Below, piece by piece: positions 41,201-52,244 of a DNA stretch of 64,000 nt. This stretch comes from Hemibagrus wyckioides (Eukaryota > Chordata > Actinopteri > Siluriformes > Bagridae). Numbering within the stretch: the stretch's first letter is position 1; each line of letters starts with the position of its first letter. Location of the stretch: the NCBI RefSeq assembly GCF_019097595.1, contig NC_080711.1:19489928-19553927 (forward strand), given 5' to 3'. The translations under genes were made by a program, and so were the position numbers. The notes under the pieces were generated by a model that did no database searches, was not told where the DNA came from, and saw only the letters and a list, made by a program, of their open reading frames with translations.

Positions 41201-44200
41201 TAACCATGAGTCTGTATTCATCATATATTTTTGGAACTGTATTATTTCTTCAAATTGGATTAACTGCTTATATTAAAAAAAAAAACGTAGAGTCTAAAAT
41301 TACCCAAAAATGTCGACACTGCATCCCGTGCATAACAAAAACACCCTTAAACACTGATATTCTTATTTGATTGATGCTTTTCCACATATTGTTACTGCAA
41401 CATCTGGTACTGATACATACACATCCTCTCTGTGAATTATCTGAGTTTTTAGCTCAAGAATGCGGGCATATCATAAATAACAGTCCTAGCTTGAGAATTA
41501 AGTGTATTTCAAAGAGGTAGGCTAGATTTACTTGACAATGGGAGAATTTATAACTCCCAAGACAGCTGACACAGCTCAAGCTGCTGTAGTAACTATTAAA
41601 AGGTTATCATAGAGACATGTTTCATATAATAAGTGTGTTTAAATGTGGACGCATTGTAAATTTAAAAAAAAGAATTGCACTAAATATGTCAGTAACGTAT
41701 GTTCTACACTCCGATTTTAGAATGCTCAACATGAAGTCAAATTGAGCAGCTCTTATGCATCAGCGCCTTCCCGAAATTCCCTCTTGTTTCTACAGTCGAC
41801 AAAGTCAATATCCAGTCATCACCAAAAAAAGAAAAATGGAATTGCACATAATATATACTTGAAGCCTTTCGTGCGTTATGGTGTCCAAAGTTCCTCATTT
41901 GCTTGTAGTAATTAGTGTCGCAATCAGTATCAGATGAAGTTAGAGCTGTATTGAGCAATTTACTCAGTGCAAACAAGCTCAAATTGAGCATCTTTTAATG
42001 CTACACGCCAGCCTGCTCATGCGAAACGCCTCGGCACCTTCCCACAATTCCCCGCTGTTTACAGAAAACAAGTAATCTCTTCATCAGCTACCATGGACAG
42101 AGAGGTCATGACTTCGAAAGTGCTAGTAAAGTCACCCTGGAAGCGATATGGTCTAAGGGGATAAACAGCAGGACGACAAGGATCTTTGAAAGACTGAGAG
42201 AGACAGAAAAAAAAAGACCGAGAGAGGGTGGAAAGAGGAATGTAGGTCACCATAACCACATTAGAAACCAATTTAGCGCGGAGTCTGAGAAAGGCGGCTT
42301 GGCGCTATGTTAACGCTGCCGTGCGAGCCGAGCCATGGCACTAGTTCAGTACAGTTGTGTGCAAATTAAATTTTAACCCTCATGTGCATGTTGACCAATT
42401 CAAAAAACAGAATTTAAAAAGAATATATTAACATTGTAGAAATGGTGATCTGGGCTGAGACTGCTAAACTGTGAAGTCAAGCTCTGGAGAATGCCCTCTG
42501 AGATTCTGCTTAAATCTCAGAGGGCAATGTATATTTTACTCATTTTGGATGCCAAAATATAGCTTTTTTTATGTATTTTGTCCTTGAATGTGACTGAGGG
42601 CTTAAAATATTTGAATCATGTGGTGTTTTTTAGAACAAAATAAGTTATGTGTCTGCTATAATTTGAGTTGAATGATTATATAAAAACTGAATAAAAAAAA
42701 CTCAATAGCATAATTTTCAGGGACAAACCATCCTTCTCCATGCATGGGAAAGTCTTTTGGAACTCCATTACCACCAGGAATTTTTTTACACTGAGATAAA
42801 GTGAAGCTAGATTGGGGATAACTGGTACAAAAAATAAACTCAGCCTAAAGTGTGTGGAGATGTAATGCTACGCTGCGTAAAAAATGCATGCAGGGTTATG
42901 TGCTAAGGCTAGAGCACTTAACGAAGCCAGATCTGCTCCATCTTTCAGCTCTCTGGCATCGAATAACGCTGCCCTGTGTGCCGAGTATGCATGCGTAATA
43001 TCCAGCGTTGAAGTTGGGGCGTAATACTATAGTCTCACTGGAGCCACGTGGAAGCAAACATTACAAAAGCCACATTTTTCAGCAGGAATGGAAATCAGAC
43101 AAACATCAGCATACTCCAAGATATTTAAGACTGAGAGATGACATAAAAATGGAATATACAAAGTCTTTCCCTTTACAAATCCATCCATGAGTCCTCAAGA
43201 AATTTAAGCAACTAAGGGTTTGAGAGATGCTGACTCAGAATTGTGTTGTTTCAAAATGGCTGTTAATTTAATAACCCTTAATCTAACCCAATTGAATCAT
43301 TATTCTACATATACACAAAGGCAATGTGACATGATGAGGGGCCATATCTCCTTCATTGAAACTGACAGCCATAATACACCACGTCTTTTTTTTGTAAGCC
43401 TGGACTTACAGGCAAGGTCTTTACTAGGAATACCAAGAACTGAATGGTCATGGTCATGGCCGTGCACTCTTCACACACCTGCGTCACTAGGACTAACAAG
43501 CAGAGAGCCCATGCCCTCTTCTTGGATGCTAATAGACTCATAATCCATACCTAATTTACTCAGAATAATAAGTACAGGGTCCACACCTTCACCCTTGGTA
43601 CTAATGAAAAGGTAAGACACATCTCCTTCACTGGGACTAACAAGTAAAGGGGCTAAGGCCTCTTACTGGTGCTGATGGAAGTCCACACTTGCTCCAACAG
43701 GACTAAAAAAACAGAGTCAATACCCCTGGTACTAACAGAAACAGAGGTCATATCTTCTTCACTGGGACTAACTTGCAAAGGCCATGCCATCTTCCCTGGT
43801 ACTGATGGAAACAAAGGAGATATCTGCTTCACTGGGACTACAAAGTGCAGGCCATACACTCTTTCCTGGTAATGGCAGACACAGAAACCATCCTTCTACA
43901 TCTATAAACAAATACAAATATAAACAGGCCAAATGTTCTTCCATGGGATTAGCAAGTTCTGGGGTCATGCCCAGCTTTCTGGTAATGGCAGAACCAGAGA
44001 CCACCCTTGCCTCAAGAGAACTTGTTCTTTTGCCTCAAGAGAACAAACAAGCCCAAAATCATGCCCTCTTCCCAGGTACAAACAGAAACCGAGGCTGCGC
44101 CCTCTTCCCTGGTACTAACAGGGTCCACACCTATATCACTGAGACTAACAAAGACATGGGCCACTCCCTCTTCCCTGGAGTGTTTTTGTATATCTTACCA

Positions 44201-47200
44201 TCATCAGCGTCGCTTGCTGTTACAGTAAGAACAGGAGATCCAATACTTAGGTCCTCTGAGACGGATGTGCTGTAAACAGATGCATTGAAGGTTGGCTTGT
44301 TATCATTTACGTCCAGGATGTTAAAGTACACCCGAACCAGGCTAGCTCGGCCTCCACCATCCTCCGCCTTCACAGTAATGATGTAATACTGCTGTGTTTC
44401 ATAATCCAGTGGTCTTGTCACATTAAACACTCCGGTGACTGGGTTGACCAGGAAGGTGGAATCATCGTCGTCTTCCTCGAGAGAGTAGGTCACTTCACCA
44501 TTCGACCCGGAATCCGAGTCACTCGCCAGAATAGCCGCCACAATGGAGCCTTAGTAGAGAAAATGCAGAGAGAGTGAGAAACGAGAGGCAGCACAACATG
44601 GCATGGATCAAAGCAAAGGCGAACCGCATTTTACAAAACATACAATGAATGCTGACTTGTGCTTTTCCCTGTTCCCACTGGAGTTTATTATTGTTGTGCA
44701 GTTTGATTTTTTTGCGGTTTGGGGTAACACAGTCGTCGTGTTCATTCTGTATAAAACTGGGGCAGAGGCTTTTGACGATGAACAGGCAGTGTGGGTTTGA
44801 TTTTCTGCAGGATAAATGCCGAGAGTCACTCGCTTGTTGTATTTAGTCTGGCATGACCACTCCTAGATGGTTTAGAGGCTTGATCCTGTTTTAGTGCATG
44901 CAGCTCGTGTGCCCTAGGTCCTAGATTGGGTTACTCTAAATCAGTGCTGTCTAATCTACTCCCAACAGACCTCATGGCTATTATGTCTTCGTTGTATCTC
45001 ACCAATGTTTGTAGAGGAATGATCATAGGGCCCCATCGCTACGTGTGACAGAATGTGTGTATTTGTGTTGTCTAGCAAAATGAGGTAAAACTCCTCACTA
45101 CTAATATTACTCATTATAGTGAATTTGTCCCTGAATAAATATTCAGCAGTAGGGTTAGGGTAAAAACATACAAAACTGTTGTGAGGTGTTGTAATTATTA
45201 TTATTGTCTTCTGATACATACAAATACATATTAATAATTATAAAATGTGCTTACCTGGAGCCATATCCTCTGGGATATCAAAAGAGTAAACGGAGCGAGA
45301 GAACTTTGGTGTGTGATCGTTAATATCGCTGACGGTGATATTGACACGCATGTCTGAGGACTGCTGTCCGTCATCAGCTCGGACAAGCAGAGAATATTTT
45401 GACCGTCGCTCTCTGTCCAATCGCTTTGTCGCAATCAGGTCACCTGATTCAGGATCGATGCGAAAGCTGTCATCTGCCCCGCTAATGATGGTATAAGTCA
45501 CCAGGGCGTTTGGACCCTGCAATAATATTAAAAGAGAAAATTGCAATATGGCAGTGAGAAGAAATTTCAAAATGATTATACAGTTAATGTCACATTATAC
45601 ATGCAGGTTTGTAAGTAGAGCAAATAGATGTGCACTGAACACATAACACAGAAGGATATCACATTAAAAGTATGCAGCGTGTCCTTAAGGTCTATGCACT
45701 CTAAATACGCATACACATCAGAATGCCATCAGAATGTTTAAGAAATGTTAAGTGAAATTTCTCAAAAGTCAGCAAATGTGAATGGTTGTGTTTCCGTCAG
45801 CTGCGGTTATGTCAAATATTTTGAAAAGGAGTAACAAGAGCACTTTACTGAACATTTCACCTGATTTTCTCAAATCTTGCCTTGAAACAGTTTGTGTGGT
45901 CTGAAACTATATACATATGAATACAGAAAAAAAGCATCATTGAATTCTGTGAAAAATTGTACCATTGAATACTTTCTCTAAATGTACAGTATTTATAGGC
46001 ATCTGCTAAGACCTAGGAAAATCAGTTTGTCCACTAACCCTTCTAAAATTCTTCAGAATATAACAATAAGTCGAGCCTGCATTGTGGTACAAACATAAAG
46101 ACCAACATGTGGACTTCTGCTGACTAGTGAAGCGGTTTTGTGCTAATATTTTTAGCAGACTTTCACAGTTTCTTTCAGGTCTGCCATGACTGATCCTTAT
46201 TCTCCAGTAAAACACTCATCTGCACTGGTTTGTTTTAACAGGTGCGTGCTGAGCTGTTCGAATCACCTGCTAAAGCATGTCTCACTTGTCTCACTATCCA
46301 AACTATTTAGCGTGCTAGCAAGCACGACGCTGGAAATATGCAATATGGAGCATGTGTTGACGTACAGTCGATAAACACAGACAAGGGTTCACTGGCAGAG
46401 CATAGATTCTCACTTGGGAACCTGCGCACATAAAAATTGTTTACATTTATGAATATAATTAAGAATTCACTCAGAAATGCCTGGAACTTGGAATGCTTTA
46501 GCTAGCAAACCAGTGTTAGCAGTGAGGGCTAATATTCATGTATAAAAGTTAAAACTTCCCTCAGAAATCGTGCTCAGTTAGATTATTTTAGCTACCTAGT
46601 GAGTGTTAGTGAAGGCTTATTGTTAATATTTATGACTATAACTTAAAAATCTTTTCACAAATTCCCTCAGATCATTTCAGATAGCCATTAGCATTAAAGA
46701 AAATTATTACATGGGTTAATATGTAATCATTTCTGTCATGCTAAATTAATCCAGCTAAAGAGCTGTGAAGATTATAAACATATGTGTATAACATAGTAAT
46801 CCACTAATAAGTATAAATTAGATTTTGGCTAAATACATATAAATAACCTTTTAGCTAGCTGGATATGGTTAGCCATGGAGATTAATCTAAATAACATAAA
46901 AACCTTCTTAGATTTTTTGCTAGCTGGCTAAGATTGTTAACATTTATGTGTATTTACCCTTTTTAACTTTAAAAACTCCTTTCAAAACTATATCAAGTTA
47001 AATTAGTTTAGCTAACAGGTTAAGTTGTTTTAGTCATTTTAGCTAGTTGCCTATCAATAAGGTTCACAAATCCTGTCATGTTAGCGCAAATTAGCTAGCT
47101 GATTTGCAAAATTCTCTACATTTAAGCTTATGATGTTTTTAACAAAGCAAATTTTGTGAAAGTTACAGATGATTTTAACAGCTAGCCCCTTCTGGTGGGT

Positions 47201-50200
47201 GTGTTGACAAAATAGAAGCTAATGCAGCATCTAGGTTTCCTATATTTATTGTCACACCCTTGAGAACCTATTCACAGCAATTAGTAAGAGTTTCAGTCAT
47301 GTTGAGTGGAATAGAGCATGAGTTAACACACGTATTGCACTAAACAACACAAGAAAAATGTTTCTAATAAAAAAAAAATCTGGTGAGAAAGTATTCAAGT
47401 TTCACTAGCTTAACACTTTATTGCTGTAACAGCAGGAAGCCGTCCAATAATCACAGCCAGAGCCTGACAGTAAGTCAGTAAATCTAAGAGATAGGGTCAA
47501 AACCAGCTATTAATTAAATCACCAAGAGCTAGGCACTAAAGCTAGCAACAAGACAGCAAGAAACATATTGAGTGAGAGATCATGGAGCCATATTAACAAT
47601 AACTGTGGAACACACACTGTGAATTTCACTATAATAAGATACCAGGGTGGTTATTATTTCATTGTAAACCATTTATGCGGTGTTATTCTCCATTTCCCAA
47701 GAACGGCACTTAGGCTTAAGCTGAGTTTGTTGATTTATGTAGTCTCATACACTAACCACTAATTTCCTACTGAATAGGCTAAAATAGTACAAAGTTATGG
47801 CATTCAACTTTTTAGTGAATCGTGTTTGTGACAATGTCCTAAACCACTAATCCACTAAAGCGCCATCCCAAAGTTCTCTTGACAACCATTATTTGAATCT
47901 GTGAAACTATTTAAACAAGGTACAATTAGAAAATCGGTGGAGAAAGACAGAGTCAAGAAGTGTGTTGAAGTCTGGTTGTGTAAAAGTAGAAAAAGCAGAG
48001 CTTGGTAGCAGTCAAATGGTGTATGATCTCAGAGGAACTACCCTGCTCTTTGAACTTAGACTGGTGTTGCATTCCTCCATAAATTCAGCTAATAGATCCC
48101 TTGATACCTGTGCTAAGCACAAGCGCTACACATCTGATACTATAGCAAGCCAGAGGAGAAAAACTGTGCAGACAGACTGTGATGGGTCTATTTAAAAGCG
48201 AAAAACAATGGAGGCCCAGACGACTGGCTCCATGCACGACAGGATTCAAAGAACACCACTCAACATGCTGTCAAATATGTTTTCATTCAAAATAAAGAAG
48301 TGACACTGGAATTGACTCTTTACAACTCGGGAGAAGCTGTGTCGTATCAATGTTATACATGTATTCACTTTATACAAAGTGACTTACAAAGTGTGGTAGA
48401 ATTGTATCCAAGCCTATGGCTGTGTATTGAAGATTAAGGGTCTTGTTCAAGGAACCAACAATTGCTCTCTGGCAGTCCCAGGATTTAAACTGTCAGTTTA
48501 ATTATCAGTAGCATTACCACCCAAAGTTCTGGTGTTCTAGAACAGTGTATCTACAGTAAAAATGAAATGCACTATACAGCCAAATATCTGAAACTACAAA
48601 TGCAAGTAAACATCAGTAAACAACTGAAAATGGTTTGAGGCTTAGGCATGCAGTTTGCACAATGATAAACTGGTGGTTTTATGCTTCACTTGGTAGTAAG
48701 CTACATATGCATCGTAGCTCTGAGGAAGAAGAAGAAGAAGAAGAAGAAGCCTTTATTTGTCACATATCCCAGTTTGTTAGGAAGCTGGGGTCAGAGCTCA
48801 GGGTCAGCCCTGATACAGCACCCCTGGAGTAGAGGGGGTTAAAAGCCTTGCTCAAGTGGAAGCTTGGCAGTGCTAGGGTCCAAGTCTTGACCTTCTGATC
48901 AATAGCCCACAGCCGTAAATATTACACCACCCACTAATACGGACAATCCCCCCAAAAAAGCTCTTGTTCAAATCTAAAAAAGAAAACAAACATGCCTTGG
49001 GTTGATTGAATACAATTTGAGGTGAAGGGAACATTGTGATTTTTTTTCCCACTAAACTATTCCTTTTAATTGTCTCCAGAAGAAGCTGTCTTTTGGTCCC
49101 CAGCTTTGGATCTGGATTTCCCATCAACCACCTGGGTCAAACCCCCCTCCCTCTGTCAACCAATTAAAACTTTTTAAGTGTGCGAATGGAGTAGGAGAAT
49201 GATAAAGGCTTCTCTCTGTCTGACCTCCACTTAAAATGTTGAGAGGTTTTATAGTTCTTTCTGGATGGGGACGCCGTCAAGAGCAATTAAGACACAACAT
49301 GACAGGATGCAGTGGGCATACGGAACTTCAGTTAACTTTGAGACTGAGAAGTGGAGAAAAGGAGGGAGGAATTGAGGGAGTTGGAGAAAAAAAAAGAGAA
49401 CAAATGTATGGGATAAGTATTTGGGGAGGTACGGTGGCTCTTACAGGAAATCCCAGTTTCCTGTAACAGGATCGAACTCGGCACGGACAAGTTGTTAGCC
49501 AAATTACTCACAAAGGCTTAATTAATGTCACTTTAAATGGACACACACCAAACTTACAGTATCTGTCTGGGCTTCTCAGAATGCCTTTAGTTGTGACCAT
49601 GTTAAGCTTGTTCCAACCTTTATACTTTATAATACTTTATAATATCATAATTCATAATCCAAAAGATTACTGCCATGGTGAATATTAACTGCAAGAGTTT
49701 TCTAACCTTCCGGTTTATTTCTTTCTTTGCTCTTCTCTATCAGAAGTGAAATAAGGGGAAAGGGATAAAGGGAAAACTGTGTTTTCATCCCCTCCACACG
49801 GTTTCCACATGTTCAATAGTTAAACCTTGGAGATCGTTAGGATGTCTGGATCCTTGTTCCAGTCTGCTGGTCTGTTGTTTCAGAGTTTGGCTCACTCATT
49901 CTTTTGCAACACATGTGGCTCTCACTGCAAAAGCTTCAGATATTCCTGATTGTATCCGTGTTAGCCAAGGCCGGCCTTCCTCCTTGGCACTGGTCTTTAC
50001 TGCAGAACACCTGGGGTGAAGTAAACCTCTTTCTGCTCTGCTGATTGAAACACTTCTTGAGGTTTTGACAGATGATGGTGATAAGACAAGTGTTTCCCAT
50101 ATTTTAATACAAATGTCTACAAATTGATGTGTACCAAAACAAGGTTTGAGGCAAGAAGAACAGTCTAGAACAGAAGCTGTTTTATTTTTACTTGACACTG

Positions 50201-52188
50201 TCCAGATCCACCTGGTCCAAAATGAGATTAAAATGAGTTAAATCTCTATCCAGACCCCCTTGAAACAATGAGCCAACTACTACTCAAGCCTTATTCAGAG
50301 TTCTCAGACCAGAATGATATTCAGATCCACCTGAGGCAAATATCTTATCCAGACCCACAAGAGCTAAAACCCTAAATAGACCTATCCATATATACCTGTG
50401 GAGCGTTAATATGCAATCCAAATCGATCTGTACCAACCTCAGGGGGTCTATAGTTTTTGAGCTGACTATGGCCAATTCAAGAAGTGCTAAAATGACCTGT
50501 AGAAAACAATACCTATGATCTATAGTATCCATATAAACAAAATCTATACCAGCTCTTGACAGGAAAACCTTTCTAAATTCACCTGATCTATACCATATAC
50601 CATATCTGTCACAATGAAGAGACTAAAGTGTACCTGAGACAGATCTGTATTAACCTGAGGATTCTTTTAAAATGCAACTCACTTGGGCTACATTTGCAGT
50701 ACTAAGAAATCCTGCAAACCCTCCAGAGTCACCTATTCTACTCCACCTGGAGCCTGTCTGCACCCACTTGAAACAACCGTAGAATGGCTGACAACATTCT
50801 GCGCCAACTTGTGCAGAGCCAGACCTTCAGTCCTGAGAAAATCCTGCAGAAACCGAAAACATGTTCCAGTCTGCTGGTCTGTTGTTATAGAGTTTGGCTC
50901 ATGCTTTTCTTAAACATGTGGCTTTAGCTGAAAAAGGTTCCAGATATATCTGATTGGACTTATGTTAGCCAAGGACGTCCAACCACCCTGGCACTGGTCT
51001 GCATTATACCTCCATTCTGAGAACACCTGGGGAAAAGTAAATGCTTCTCTGCCTTGCTGACGGAAAAACCTCTGGTGATTTCAACGATTTGGGACTGGAT
51101 GAGTGTTTCTCATCTATTAACACAAATGGACAAGGCATGACGCATCACAAATTCAGGGTTCAGGGTGAGAAGGACGGTCCAAGAGTCCTGAATGAGGGTG
51201 TAATACTTAAGTACTGTAACAGAGCTTTGCAACTGATGGAATTATTTTTTACACATTTCCTGTGTGAGATGGGAAAGAAACAGAGGTTTTATAGCACAAG
51301 AGGAAGCCAGAGATGTAATACAAACTCAAGCAACCTCACAGGGACTCATCGACACGTCTCAAGTGACTTCATGAAACCAGAAAGAAAGGGAAGACGTGGA
51401 GAGAGGAGAGGCAAGTAAAGAGGGACCAATCCAAACTCCAACAGCCTGCACAGCTGTTCTGTGTTTTGCATCCAAATGTTTCGTAAATGCTAAGCAAACT
51501 TACTGTGAATTATTGTGTGTTACTATTAACTACTGTTGTGTTGAACGTTCTGGAGAAGAACAGCATGATGATGTCATTAAAAGAGAACCAAGCTGCCAAA
51601 AGCACACTCGCTATATCATAGTTTATTGCAGAAACCTGTTACTATCACCCTGTATAACATCGGCTCTTTATCTGCAAACGCAAACACTCGCAGTACTCAT
51701 AACATCGCATACTATTACGAATAGTAAAACAAATACGACATTGTTCTTGGCATAATGCTTGCCAAGTGGTATTAGCAAGCTATGGGTTATACTGTCAGTA
51801 CGAATGATTCTCTTGACAACCGGCCGCTGGCTGTGGCTCCGTCCCAAAGCTCACGCTAATGCACTTAAGTAGTATTTCACAATAGCGTAGTGGTTGTGTA
51901 CTATTTGGAAACACAGTACTACTTAGCTTACAGAGCTCATTCCATTCAACTGAATTTCACCTAAAAACAGGTGGCTGGAAAACGCACTCGAGAGACAGGG
52001 AGTGAGAAAGCGGATTTCCATTACTCAATACCTTTTTTCCTTTTTAAAATCATTTTCCCTCTCAAATACCTCCCAGATCATCAGCCAAACGTACGGTTTC
52101 CTTTCCGTCTTTAGTGATTAAATCTCATTCAGCTGCGAGACAACAGCATTCTGCAGGGTCCGATCCGATTCCAACCGCAACACACACA

Positions 52189-52244
<56 letters not shown>

